From contig JAHBVV010000002.1 in NCBI GenBank assembly GCA_019637335.1, forward strand, positions 361,564 to 425,563: 64,000 nucleotides of DNA. The letters run 5' to 3'. The notes beneath the pieces were generated by a model. That model was given only the letters and a program-made list of their open reading frames with translations. It made no database searches and had not been told where the DNA came from. The translations under genes were made by a program, and so were the position numbers. Source of the DNA: Candidatus Hydrogenedentota bacterium (lineage in GTDB: Bacteria; Hydrogenedentota; Hydrogenedentia; Hydrogenedentales; JAEUWI01). Positions 55,429 to 64,000 of this stretch are shown here, in pieces; position 1 is the stretch's first letter; each line of letters opens with the position of its first letter.

Positions 55429-55848
55429 ATGATCACGAGCCCCCTGCTGGAAAACGGCATCGCCGTCGTCGGTTTCACCCGCGACAGCCTCGACGCTAGT
55501 AACACGAAAATCTTCCGGGAACTCATGGCCCCGATCCTTGCGGAAAATAACCGCATTCTGCTCGATCTGGGAGACCTCCAGTTCGTGGACAGCTCCGGGC
55601 TCGGCGCGATGCTCTCCTGCCTGCGCGCCATGCACAACAAGGGCGGGCAACTCGCCCTGTGCGGTATGAGCAAGCCGGTGCGCACGCTCTTCGAGCTGGT
55701 CCGCATGTACCGCATCTTCGAGATCTACGCCAACCGCGGCGAGGCCCTCGCCGCCCTGGCCCACGGCGGCGCTACAGCAGGACCGGATGCACCACGTGGC
55801 CCGCAACATCCGTCAGGCGGAAATCCCGGCCCTGGAAGCGAAACGTAA
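55429..55848 (+). CDS. STAS-domain protein (anti-sigma antagonist type)
   Basis: 139 residues. The STAS core includes LLDLGDLQFVDSSGLGAMLSCL with Ser in the usual phosphorylation position (DSSG), then GGQLALCGMSKPVRTLFELVRM. Such proteins bind and release kinase-type anti-sigma factors. The last ~28 residues are Pro/Gly-rich and are encoded opposite the conserved C-terminus of the convergent DUF1501 gene (77-base overlap). It follows the response regulator by 72 bases. Confidence 0.85.
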   Translation: MITSPLLENGIAVVGFTRDSLDASNTKIFRELMAPILAENNRILLDLGDLQFVDSSGLGAMLSCLRAMHNKGGQLALCGMSKPVRTLFELVRMYRIFEIYANRGEALAALAHGGATAGPDAPRGPQHPSGGNPGPGSET

Positions 55849-57202
55849 GCTTCGTGTGCTCGATCCCCAGCAGGTGCAACAGCGTCGCGTGAAAATCGTG
55901 CACATGCACCACATCCTGCACCGCGTAATACCCGAAATCGTCCGTCGCGCCGTGGGATATGCCGCCGCGGACCCCGCCGCCCGCCATCCAAAGCGAAAAG
56001 CCGCGAATATGGTGGTCGCGCCCGGATCCCTGCGCCATCGGCGTGCGCCCGAACTCGCCCCCCCAGATGACCAGCGTGTCCTCCAGCATGCCGCGCTGCG
56101 CCAGGTCCTTCACCAGCGCCGCCGAGGCCTGATCCACCAGCTTCGCCGTCGTCGCGATTCCATCCTTGATTCCGCCGTGGTGATCCCAGCCCCGATGGTA
56201 AAGCTGGATGAAACGCACCCCGCGCTCCGCCATCCGCCGCGCGAGCAGGCAGTTCGACGCGAAACTCCCGTCCGCGCCTTCCGTGCCGTACATCTCCTTG
56301 ATGTACTGCGGCTCCGTCGAAAAATCCACCAGCTCCGGCACGCTGGTCTGCATCTTGAACGCCATCTCGTACTGGCTCACGCGCGTCTGGATCTCCGGAT
56401 CATCCGTCACCGCGTCGTACTGCTGGTTCAACTCCTGCACCGTGTCCACCACGTCCCGCTGCCGCTTCATGTTCACCCCGCCCGGGTTGCTCAGGTACAG
56501 CACCGGATCCCCCTGCGCGTGAAACTGCACCCCCTGATACTTGCTCGGCAGAAAGCCGCTGTGCCACTGCCGCGCCGCGATCGGCTGCGCCTGGCCGCCG
56601 CCCACCGACGTCAGCACCACGAAACCCGGCAGGTTGTCCGCCTCGTTGCCCAGCCCATAGGTGATCCAGCTCCCCATACTCGGCCGGCCCGATATCGACG
56701 TGCCCGTATTCATGAAGGTGTGCGCGGGATCGTGGTTGATCTGCTCGGTCTGCATCGACCGGATGATGCAGATATCGTCCGCGATACCGCCGATATGCGG
56801 CAGCACCGTGGAGATCTCCTGCTGCGACTTGCCATACCGCGCAAACGGATACTGGGGCGCCAGGCAACGCAGTTCCTGGCCCTGCAATTGCGCGATCGGC
56901 TGGCCCTGGGTCACCGATTCCGGCATAGGCTGCCCATCCAGCTCGCCCAGCCGTGGCTTGTAGTCCAGCGTTTCCAGGTGCGACGGGCCGCCCGCCATAT
57001 ACAGGTAGATCACCCGCTTCGCGCGGGGGACCAGGTGGCGGGGCGAGGCAATCCCATACCGGGCGTCGCCGCCCGCCGCCGGAACGCTCGCGGAGGCCGC
57101 GCGGCCCAGCAGCCCGGCCAGCGCCATCGTACCGATCCCGCGGGCGGCCTTGCCCAGGAACTGGCGGCGCGTCTCGCGAAGCAGCAAATCGTGATAGGTC
57201 AT
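55772..57202 (-). CDS. DUF1501 (sulfatase-like fold) Tat-exported protein
   Basis: 476 residues with a Tat signal (ETRRQFLGKAARGIG). Family segments: RVIYLYMAGGPSHLETLDYKP, LPHIGGIADDICIIRSMQT, GSWITYGLGNEADNLPGFVVL, WGGEFGRTPMAQGSGRDHHIRGFSLWMAGGGV split by its metal-site residues, and the typical end FRFQGRDFRLTDVAGHVVHPVLL. Such proteins share the alkaline phosphatase/sulfatase fold and almost always pair with PSD1-type cytochromes, as here (25 bases apart). Substrate is unknown. The 3' end overlaps the STAS gene antisense. Confidence 0.9.
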   Translation of the reverse strand: MTYHDLLLRETRRQFLGKAARGIGTMALAGLLGRAASASVPAAGGDARYGIASPRHLVPRAKRVIYLYMAGGPSHLETLDYKPRLGELDGQPMPESVTQGQPIAQLQGQELRCLAPQYPFARYGKSQQEISTVLPHIGGIADDICIIRSMQTEQINHDPAHTFMNTGTSISGRPSMGSWITYGLGNEADNLPGFVVLTSVGGGQAQPIAARQWHSGFLPSKYQGVQFHAQGDPVLYLSNPGGVNMKRQRDVVDTVQELNQQYDAVTDDPEIQTRVSQYEMAFKMQTSVPELVDFSTEPQYIKEMYGTEGADGSFASNCLLARRMAERGVRFIQLYHRGWDHHGGIKDGIATTAKLVDQASAALVKDLAQRGMLEDTLVIWGGEFGRTPMAQGSGRDHHIRGFSLWMAGGGVRGGISHGATDDFGYYAVQDVVHVHDFHATLLHLLGIEHTKLTFRFQGRDFRLTDVAGHVVHPVLL

Positions 57203-57227
57203 GGGTCTCACCTGTTTCCGGAGAGGT

Positions 57228-60200
57228 TCAGCTCCGGGTGATCGTTTCGTGCAGATTGAGAATAACGCGCGCGACGGAAGTCCACGCCGCCAGGTCCACC
57301 GTATTGATGGCGTCCGGCAGCGGCGCGATTCCGCTATTCACCAGCGCTTCGGCGGCGGCCGGATCTTCCGTGTATTCCATCAGGTGCGCGTGGTAGAGGT
57401 TTCGAAGCGCCTCCAGCTCCCCGTCGCGGGGCGCGCGGGAAAGCGCCAACTGAAACGCCGCCGCTATGCGATCGTCGCTCCGCTCGCCCCCCTGCGCCAT
57501 GATACGCTGCGCAAAGGCCCGCGCCGCCTCCACGTACGTCGGGTCGTTCAACAGCACCAGCGCCTGCTGCGGCGTATTCGACACCGTCCGCTCCGCCGTG
57601 CATTCCTCGCGCGTGGGCGCATCAAACGCGAGCAGGCTCGGGTGCAGAAACGATCGCTTCCAGAACGTGTACATCCCGCGGCGGTACTGGTTCTCGTCCT
57701 GCTCGATGGGGTACGACAGATCGCCGCCAAACGTATTGCAGTTCGCGTAGTAGCCCTCCGGCTGGTACGGGTACACCGACCGGCCGCCCAGGTCACGCGC
57801 CAGGAGCCCGCTCACCGCGAGCGCCCCGTCCCGGACCAGTTCAGCCTCCACCCGGTAGCGGGATTGCCGCGCGTACAGCCGGTTGAAGGGGTCCCGCGCA
57901 ATCAGGTCGCGCCCGGCCTGGCTGTCGCGCTGGTAGGCCTCCGACGTCACCATCAACCGCACCATGTGCTTCATGTCCCAGCCGCTCCGAACGAACTCCA
58001 GCGCGAGCCAGTCGAGTAAATCCGGGTGCGTGGGCCATTCACCCTGCGCGCCAAAATCGTCCAGAACCTTGGAGATGCCGGTGCCATAAAGGCGCTTCCA
58101 CAACCGGTTCATCGTCACGCGCGCCGTAAGCGGATTCTCGGGATCCACCAGCCAGTTCGCCAGATCAAGCCGGGTGGCCCGGCGCCCGTCGACACCGAGC
58201 GGTGGAAGCGCCGACAGCGTGTCCGGCTCGACGACCGGGCCGCTCTCGTCCAGCCAGTTCCCGCGCGGGAGCACGCGCGTCACCCGGGGCTCCTCAAGCG
58301 CCACCGTGATCAATGTGGTGGCCATCTCCCCGCGAAGCGCGTCCAGCGCGCCGCGGCGCGCCGACAGCTCCGCACGCGTCCCGTCGAGCAGAGGCGTATG
58401 CGCCAGGAAATGCGCCGACAGCGCCACCTCTTCCTCGGTCGTCGGGCGAACCGGCTCGGGTTCCGGGGCCTCCGCCTTCGGCTGGGCCGCTGCTTCTTCG
58501 ACCGCCCCAATCTCTTCCACGGGCGTCGCCTCCGGCGCACCGGCAACCGCCGCATCGGCAACCGGCTTCGGCGCAAGCGCGTCCTTCAGGGCGCGCGGCA
58601 CTGCCTGCCACGAAAGCCGCGCCGCGCCATCGTCCCCGGAAAAACCAATCCGGAAGCTGTCAAGCTGGTGCGCCGCGTAACCCGATTCATACGAAAGCAC
58701 GACCTCAATCGCGCTGCCCGGAGCCGGTTGCAACGGCTCGGCAAGCCGGAATATAGCCGCGCTGTTGCGGGCCTCCACATGCGCGCCCGTGGCCCAACCC
58801 GTGTGCCGCTTGCCGTCCAGCGCGTGTGAAACCGGAAACTTATCCTGCTCGAAATCGGCCAGCGCGCCCGCTACCGCCAGCGTCCGCGCTTCGGCGTCCG
58901 GGGCGTGATACCGCGCCTCAAATTCCGTCAGCACAAAGTTCCCGCCGCCCCGCGACACCCCGCCGAGTTCCTCATCAAGGATGGACTCCAGCACAATCGC
59001 CGCGACAGGATCCTCCCCAACCGGAAAGCGCACCGTGAACACATCACGGTCGGGCTCCGGGCCGCTCGCGACGATCCGGCCATCTTCCAAAACCGCCAGC
59101 GTTGTCTCGCCGTGCTTCGCGGTCGCTCGCTCCGCCGCGGGATAGCGCCAGGCAGACGCCTCGCCGTTGCGCTGCGCCTCCAGGGCCCCCCGCCATGCCG
59201 CGCGCGCCGCCTCCAGTTCGGGGGTAAAGGTTTTCGAGGCCCCTTCGAGCGAAGTGATCGCAGCCTGCAGCGCCCGCTCCTCCGCCTCCTGTTTCGGCGT
59301 CGGAAGGTACATCCGGGGCGCCCAGATATCCCCCGATCGGTACACCGGCGTCTCCTCCACATCCGCGAAAAAGGCCGCGAAACTGTAGAAGTCCTTCATC
59401 GGGATCGGGTCAAACTTGTGGTCGTGGCACTCCGCGCAACCCATGGTCTGCCCGAGCCACACCGTGCCCGTCGCGCGCACCCGATCCGCCGCGTACTTCG
59501 CGATATACTCCTTCGGCTGCGCGCCGCCCTCCGCCGTGATCTGGTTCATCCGGTTGTAGCCCGACGCCACCAGCTGCGCGCGCGTTGGGTTCGGCAGCAA
59601 ATCGCCCGCAAGCTGCTCGCGCGTGAACTGGTCAAAGGGCATGTTCTCGTTGAACGCCGCGATCACGTAGTCGCGATAAGGATAAACGCTCCGGAACTCA
59701 TCGCTGTGATAGCCGTTCGTGTCCGCATAGCGCACCGCGTCCAGCCAGTCCATCGCCATGCGCTCGCCATAGTGCGGCGAAGCAAGCAGTGAATCGACCA
59801 GCGCCGCGTACGCGCCCGGATCGTCGCTCGCGAGAAAGCCCGCAACCACCTCCGGCGTCGGCGGAATGCCAATGAGATCCCAGTGCAGACGCCGCACCAG
59901 CGTGACCTTATCCGCGCGGCCCGCCGGCGTCACGCCCTCGCGCGCCAGCCGCCGATCGATAAACGCATCGATCGGGTTGGCGTAGCCCTCGAATTCCGCC
60001 GGGCGCGTGACCGCGTCGTCGCGCGGCGGGATATACGCCCAGTGTGGCTCCCACTCCGCCCCCTGCGCGATCCACGCCCGGATCAACGCCTTATCCGATT
60101 CGCTGAGCTGCTTCTTCTGCGACGGCGGCGGCATCTGCTCGTCCGGATCCGCCGACATGATCCGTGCGATCAGTTCGCTCGCCTCCGGATCGCCCGGAAC

Positions 60201-60419
60201 AATGGCGCCGCCAGCGTCCCCGCCCGATTCGAGCGGAACATCCAGCCGCAGCCCCGCCTTCCGCGAACCCGCATCCGGACCGTGGCAGGCAAAGCACTTA
60301 TCCGACAGGATCGGGCGGATGTGCCGGTTAAAACTGATCGCTTCCGGCGCAACCTCGGCGGAATTCGCGCCCGCCGCCAGGATCGCGGCCGCACCCATCA
60401 GAACACTACGCAGTCGCAT
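57228..60419 (-). CDS. PSD1-type cytochrome with DUF1549 and DUF1553 domains
   Basis: 1063 residues with a signal peptide. A PSCyt1 heme domain (CFACH, Cys42, Cys45, His46) precedes DUF1549 (NPIDAFIDRRLAREGVTPAG ... MDWLDAVRYADTNGYHSD, with a second CAECH motif in GCAECHDHKFDPI), a low-complexity central part and DUF1553 (ANWLVDPENPLTARVTMNRLWKRLYGTG). The ATG at 60419 has GGAGGT 9 bases ahead. It is a hallmark of planctomycete-like bacteria; the heme is thought to relay electrons to the catalytic partner. Confidence 0.92.
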   Translation of the reverse strand: MRLRSVLMGAAAILAAGANSAEVAPEAISFNRHIRPILSDKCFACHGPDAGSRKAGLRLDVPLESGGDAGGAIVPGDPEASELIARIMSADPDEQMPPPSQKKQLSESDKALIRAWIAQGAEWEPHWAYIPPRDDAVTRPAEFEGYANPIDAFIDRRLAREGVTPAGRADKVTLVRRLHWDLIGIPPTPEVVAGFLASDDPGAYAALVDSLLASPHYGERMAMDWLDAVRYADTNGYHSDEFRSVYPYRDYVIAAFNENMPFDQFTREQLAGDLLPNPTRAQLVASGYNRMNQITAEGGAQPKEYIAKYAADRVRATGTVWLGQTMGCAECHDHKFDPIPMKDFYSFAAFFADVEETPVYRSGDIWAPRMYLPTPKQEAEERALQAAITSLEGASKTFTPELEAARAAWRGALEAQRNGEASAWRYPAAERATAKHGETTLAVLEDGRIVASGPEPDRDVFTVRFPVGEDPVAAIVLESILDEELGGVSRGGGNFVLTEFEARYHAPDAEARTLAVAGALADFEQDKFPVSHALDGKRHTGWATGAHVEARNSAAIFRLAEPLQPAPGSAIEVVLSYESGYAAHQLDSFRIGFSGDDGAARLSWQAVPRALKDALAPKPVADAAVAGAPEATPVEEIGAVEEAAAQPKAEAPEPEPVRPTTEEEVALSAHFLAHTPLLDGTRAELSARRGALDALRGEMATTLITVALEEPRVTRVLPRGNWLDESGPVVEPDTLSALPPLGVDGRRATRLDLANWLVDPENPLTARVTMNRLWKRLYGTGISKVLDDFGAQGEWPTHPDLLDWLALEFVRSGWDMKHMVRLMVTSEAYQRDSQAGRDLIARDPFNRLYARQSRYRVEAELVRDGALAVSGLLARDLGGRSVYPYQPEGYYANCNTFGGDLSYPIEQDENQYRRGMYTFWKRSFLHPSLLAFDAPTREECTAERTVSNTPQQALVLLNDPTYVEAARAFAQRIMAQGGERSDDRIAAAFQLALSRAPRDGELEALRNLYHAHLMEYTEDPAAAEALVNSGIAPLPDAINTVDLAAWTSVARVILNLHETITRS

Positions 60420-60526
60420 ATCGATTCTACCTCCGGCGCCCGCGCCGGGCGCCAAAACAAAAACGCGGGTGCTGTCGCGGTATGCCATTGTCAGGCATGG
60501 GCAACAGCACCCGCGGATCGCGCAGG

Positions 60527-62257
60527 TTACGCCGCGTTCGGATTACACTTCGTGCAAACCTGGTTCGCCGCCAGCGCTTCAACGCAGCACGGGTGGTCGC
60601 AGGCGTTTCCCGCGGCCTGCGCCGTTGCGCAGCAGCTGCCCTCGTCGAAGCTCAGCTTCACAGGCTCGCCTTCCGCCTCGGACGCCGCCGCGCCCTTCGG
60701 ATTACACTTCGCGCAAACCGTCTTGTTCGCCCACGCTTCCTTGCAGCAGTCGTGGTCGCACAGTTTCCCGCCCGCGTACGCCTTCGCGCAGCAACCGTCG
60801 GCGTCAAATTTCGCCACGATCGCCAGCAGCGCTTCCGCGCCCGCGTTGCACTTCGTGCAGACCGTGCCCGCCTGGCGCGCTTCGTCGCAGCAGGGGTGCT
60901 CGCACACCTTGTTCTCGGCGGCCACCTTCGCACAGCAGCTGTCCGGCGTGAACATCTCCGCCGGGATAATCTTCGTCATCTCCGTCGCCGGGATCGCGTC
61001 GGGATCGATCCCCAGGTCAATCGCCAGCTGCGGCAGCGCCGCCTGCAGCCCGGCCGCCCCATCCTTCGTCACACCGGTCTGCCACAGAAACAGCTTCTTC
61101 AGCCGCGGCAGCCCCTTCAGGTGCTCGAGGCCCGCATCCGTGACCTGCGTACCGTACAGGTTCAGGTATTCCAGGTGTTTCAGGCCCGCGATATGCGTCA
61201 GGCCCGCGTCTGTAATTCCGGTCCGCTCCAGGTGAAGCCGCGTCAGCTTCGAAAGCCCCGCGACCGGAGCCAGGCCCGAATCCGTGATCTTCGTCCCGGC
61301 CAGGTTCAGCCAGGTCAGTTGCGCCGCGAGCGGCGGCAGCGTCGCAAGCTGCTCGTCCGTAATCTTGTCGCCCACCAGGTGGTAATCCACCCGAACGAGC
61401 GGCGTCTTCATATCCAGCGGCATCGCCAGGCCGCCCAGGGCCGCCACCGCCTCGAGCAGCGCAGCCTCCGCCGGCGCCGTGTCCTTCGCCAGCTCTTCCA
61501 GAATATTCGGCTCGGTCTCTTTCGCCACCACCGTGCCGCCGGACCAGCCGCCGAAGTCCGCGCCACCGGCGATCCAGTCCGATATCGCCTGGATCTGCTC
61601 CGGGGTCAGCGTGTCGCCCTTCGCCGGCATGATATCCGGATCGTCCGCCGGAAGGGTAATCAACTTGCGGATCGGGCTCTCGTCCGGCTTGCCGGCCACG
61701 ATCGCGGGACCGTAGTGTTCGCCGCCCTTCAGGATGGCCTCGGGAGAATCCAGCCGGAGATCGCCCTTCTGCGACTCCGCGCCGTGGCAGGATACGCAAC
61801 GCTCCTGAAAGATCGGCCAGATCGTGCTCTCGAACACCCCCGCCTCGGCCGCCGGAGCCGGAGCCGCATCGTCAAACGTGGCGCCGGCCAGAATCCACGC
61901 CTTCAGGATTTCCGTCTGCTCGGAAGTCAGCGGATCGCCCTTCGCCGGCATGATATCCGGGTGATCGGCTTCCAGCACCGTCCGCTTGTACAGCGGGCTT
62001 TCCTCCGGTTTGCCCGCCACCACCGACGCCCCCTCCATCTCGCCGCCCTTCAGGATGGCTTCCGCGGAGTCGAGCCGCAACTCGCCCTTCTGCCGCTCGG
62101 CCCCATGGCATTCATAACACGTGGCCTCGAGGATCGGGCGCACCTGCGCGCCAAAGGATATCTCCTCGGCGGGCGCGGGCGCGAGTACGGCCGCGGCGCC
62201 CGCCGCAAGCCCCAACGCAAGCCCGCGGACACCACTTGAAATTCGCGTGCAATTCAT
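60527..62257 (-). CDS. Di-heme PSCyt1/LRR protein with three Cys/His modules
   Basis: 576 residues, exported. Order: signal peptide; two PSCyt1 domains with CYECH (Cys47-His51) and CVSCH (Cys154-His158), each followed by the same PAKGD...P segment; leucine-rich repeats (about residues 298-400, e.g. LTRLHLERTGITDAGLTHI); then three modules at 441-471, 489-519 and 542-572 of strict form CC-x9-C-x-H-x-CC-x9-C-x2-C-N. That is 21 cysteines and 3 histidines in about 130 residues. The modules look metal-binding, but I cannot name the family. The gene is next to the PSD1 cytochrome gene. Confidence 0.85.
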   Translation of the reverse strand: MNCTRISSGVRGLALGLAAGAAAVLAPAPAEEISFGAQVRPILEATCYECHGAERQKGELRLDSAEAILKGGEMEGASVVAGKPEESPLYKRTVLEADHPDIMPAKGDPLTSEQTEILKAWILAGATFDDAAPAPAAEAGVFESTIWPIFQERCVSCHGAESQKGDLRLDSPEAILKGGEHYGPAIVAGKPDESPIRKLITLPADDPDIMPAKGDTLTPEQIQAISDWIAGGADFGGWSGGTVVAKETEPNILEELAKDTAPAEAALLEAVAALGGLAMPLDMKTPLVRVDYHLVGDKITDEQLATLPPLAAQLTWLNLAGTKITDSGLAPVAGLSKLTRLHLERTGITDAGLTHIAGLKHLEYLNLYGTQVTDAGLEHLKGLPRLKKLFLWQTGVTKDGAAGLQAALPQLAIDLGIDPDAIPATEMTKIIPAEMFTPDSCCAKVAAENKVCEHPCCDEARQAGTVCTKCNAGAEALLAIVAKFDADGCCAKAYAGGKLCDHDCCKEAWANKTVCAKCNPKGAAASEAEGEPVKLSFDEGSCCATAQAAGNACDHPCCVEALAANQVCTKCNPNAA

Positions 62258-62449
62258 AAGTCCTGCTCCAGTTGTGATCGATAAATTCTAACGTCGGCGC
62301 CCGCCCGTTCCACCAGGCGGTTCCGGACGCCGCGCGCCTCGCCAATGTGGCGCGCCGCCTCAAAACGCCCGAACCGGGTCCGGGCTAGTAGAGGATACTA
62401 GCTTGGCCGCGAAATGTATTGCAAATACGTCATTTCCGACAAAAAGGCC
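62258..62449. other. Gap upstream of the di-heme protein gene
   Basis: 192 bases; its promoter should lie here. No clear element or terminator for the oxidoreductase gene was identified. Confidence 0.3.
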
Positions 62450-63700
62450 TCAAGCCCACCGCTTCAGCGGGTGGTCCCGTTGCTCCAGCGGAAACGTGAC
62501 GCGGCGGCCCTGCACATACGCCTCGAACACCGCCTGAATCATCTCCTGCGCCTTTAGGCTGTCCCGAATGGACGCCACAGGCGCGCGATCGGCCTCGATC
62601 GCGTCAACCAGATCCGCAACAATAAGCGCGTGCCGCTCGCGGGAAGGATCGCTCACCGCAATCGGCGGAGCCTCCGGCAAGGGCCGCCACGCGCTCAGCG
62701 GCGCGCCGTCGGGACCGATGCGCGCCATCCAGCTTGAATCGTCCAGCCAGAGCGCCTCCGGAATAATCGCATTCCGCACCGTCTCCGGCGTCGGCTTCAC
62801 CGGCGGCTTCCGGCTGAACGGATCGAGTTTGATCGAGATCACCCCATTTGTGCCATACACATCAAGCCCCCAGCGGCCGCCGTTCAATTCCCGCGTACGC
62901 ATCGAACTGAAATGGCCCGCGCGCCCCTCGTCAAAACCAAATGTCGCGTGGATACGGTTGCCCAGCATCGGCCCGAGCGGTTCGGATGCCTCGCGGACGT
63001 GCTCGGGAAGCGCCGTTTTCCCGTTGTGCGTGATGTCGGCCTGGCACCAGAGCGGATCCCCCATCAGATAGCGCATCATGTCGAAGAGGTGCGTCCCCAG
63101 CACCACCAGATCCTCGGATCCCGCCCGGGGATCCTCCTTCCCGCGCGCGCGCATCTCCACCACCGTCCCGATCAGCTTGTCGTCGTGAATCGCCTTCTTC
63201 ACGTACTCCAGTGTCGGCGTTACCCGAAAATTGTAGGCCACCGCCCACTTCAGATTCTTCGCCTCCACCGCGGCCACCATCGCGTCGCCTTCCGCAAGAT
63301 CCACGCAAAGCGGCTTTTCCAGGAACCCGTGGGCCCCCGCCGCCGCGCACGCCTCCACGTATTCCTTGTGGTGGATCGTCCAGCGCGGGCCGACCGCCAC
63401 GATATCGGGCTTCTCCTTCTCCAGCATCTCGCGGTAATCCGCGTACGTCGTCGTCACGCCCGCCTCCTCCGCGTGCTTCGCGCGGCCCGCTTCATCCGGA
63501 TCCGCGAGCGCGACCACGTCAATCCTATCGTGCAGATCAAAGGCCAAATGGAAATCGTGGCCATAGCCGCCCTGATTCGTGTCGCCGATGATGCAGGCGC
63601 GGTAGGTCTTGCCCCCGCCCGCCTCCTGCGCCCGAGCGGAAAGCGCCAGGCCCGCCGTCGCCGCCGCACCGGCCATAAAAGTCCTGCGATTGATGCTCAT
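62450..63700 (-). CDS. Tat-exported Gfo/Idh/MocA-family oxidoreductase
   Basis: 416 residues with a Tat signal (INRRTFMAGAAATAGLALS). The Rossmann part starts at ACIIGDTNQGGYGHDFH, with VALADPDE and the family's EKPLCVDL containing the conserved Lys-Pro. The C-terminal beta-sheet domain includes VLGTHLFDMMRYLMGDP. Such secreted sugar/inositol oxidoreductases are common in planctomycete-like genomes. The substrate is unknown. The ATG is preceded by GGAGG. Confidence 0.9.
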   Translation of the reverse strand: MSINRRTFMAGAAATAGLALSARAQEAGGGKTYRACIIGDTNQGGYGHDFHLAFDLHDRIDVVALADPDEAGRAKHAEEAGVTTTYADYREMLEKEKPDIVAVGPRWTIHHKEYVEACAAAGAHGFLEKPLCVDLAEGDAMVAAVEAKNLKWAVAYNFRVTPTLEYVKKAIHDDKLIGTVVEMRARGKEDPRAGSEDLVVLGTHLFDMMRYLMGDPLWCQADITHNGKTALPEHVREASEPLGPMLGNRIHATFGFDEGRAGHFSSMRTRELNGGRWGLDVYGTNGVISIKLDPFSRKPPVKPTPETVRNAIIPEALWLDDSSWMARIGPDGAPLSAWRPLPEAPPIAVSDPSRERHALIVADLVDAIEADRAPVASIRDSLKAQEMIQAVFEAYVQGRRVTFPLEQRDHPLKRWA

Positions 63701-63818
63701 GCGAGCCTCCTTCTCGTTCTTTAGGGGTCCGTCACGCCCGGCCTGCCCCGGCGCGCTGAAATCTGCTACAGTAAGGGGCGTCTGGCGCGGCGCAGGCACG
63801 GCCGCCGCACGTTTTCCC

Positions 63819-64000
63819 ATGAGTATTCAACAATCACCGCCGCTTTTCAAGGAGTGGGTGAAGTTTTCGTATTGCCGATGCGTTACAAGCGCTATGAAGC
63901 AGATTCTTGGCCCTGAATACGATTCCTTGTATCACTTCAGCCGAACGAAGTACGGTGGCCAATCCAAAGCGACTTGCAACTATGGAGCGCCGGCGGCCCG
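63819..64000 (+). CDS. Possible partial gene at the right edge
   Basis: An ATG at 63819 opens a frame that stays open to the end of the window (60 codons, MSIQQSPPLFKEWVKF...). A TACAGT -10-like element lies at 63767-63772. Codon use is less GC-rich than in neighbouring genes and no ribosome site is strong. No family is recognised. It could be the start of a gene cut by the window edge, or non-coding. Confidence 0.3.
   Translation, partial: MSIQQSPPLFKEWVKFSYCRCVTSAMKQILGPEYDSLYHFSRTKYGGQSKATCNYGAPAA

Overview
This is a GC-rich chromosomal window from a bacterium of the PVC/Planctomycetes-like world; candidate phylum Hydrogenedentota is my best guess, but this is inferred from gene content only. 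The pointers are a paired PSD1-type cytochrome (DUF1549/DUF1553) and DUF1501 protein, multidomain exported c-type cytochromes, Tat-exported Gfo/Idh and FAD oxidoreductases, many lipoproteins and a dockerin-bearing metallopeptidase. There is no ribosomal RNA gene to settle the taxonomy; the only RNA gene I see is one tRNA-Lys.

Layout. 0.2-4.8 kb: two lipoproteins and a Tat-exported FAD oxidoreductase. 5.2-16.8 kb: a minus-strand cluster of phage-derived particle genes (portal, prohead protease, major capsid, decoration protein, connector, distal tail protein, tail hub, fibre-like protein, large terminase). It has no integrase, replication genes or recognisable lysis enzyme, tape measure or tail tube, and a host-type lipoprotein hydrolase sits inside it. 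Its tail hub contains a staphylococcal-nuclease domain with every catalytic residue present. A gene between protease and capsid carries a LigD-type 3'-phosphoesterase-like domain. Three heptanucleotide tandem arrays lie at the 3' ends of cluster genes. It could be a gene-transfer-agent-like or otherwise domesticated element, or a degraded prophage. 17-25.9 kb: exported beta-propeller protein, M4 metallopeptidase with dockerin, SirB1-type protein, fructosamine-kinase-like protein and low-molecular-weight tyrosine phosphatase.

26.0-34.9 kb: a complete F-type ATP synthase operon with an unusual rotor. A 327-residue c subunit contains four fused hairpins, only one of which keeps the ion-binding carboxylate. 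It is followed by a single-hairpin c subunit with a two-carboxylate, sodium-type signature, and by a b-type subunit with an extra N-terminal membrane segment. At 43.3-49.0 kb a full seven-subunit Mrp/Mnh cation/proton antiporter operon follows, so sodium-based energetics are plausible.

35-43 kb: Nudix hydrolase, a penicillin-acylase-family protein whose catalytic serine position is alanine, a repeat-rich intergenic kilobase, a GyrI-like protein, a rhomboid protease and a four-gene run (two SRPBCC, DoxX-like, VOC). 49.3-55.8 kb: tRNA-Lys, a large membrane protein, then an SGNH hydrolase, soluble histidine kinase, OmpR-type regulator and STAS protein. 55.8-63.7 kb: DUF1501, PSD1 cytochrome, a di-cytochrome/LRR protein ending in three identical-spacing Cys/His modules, and a Tat-exported Gfo/Idh oxidoreductase. 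The right edge holds a possible truncated plus-strand gene.

All assignments come from reading translated sequence and motifs by eye; no database search was run.
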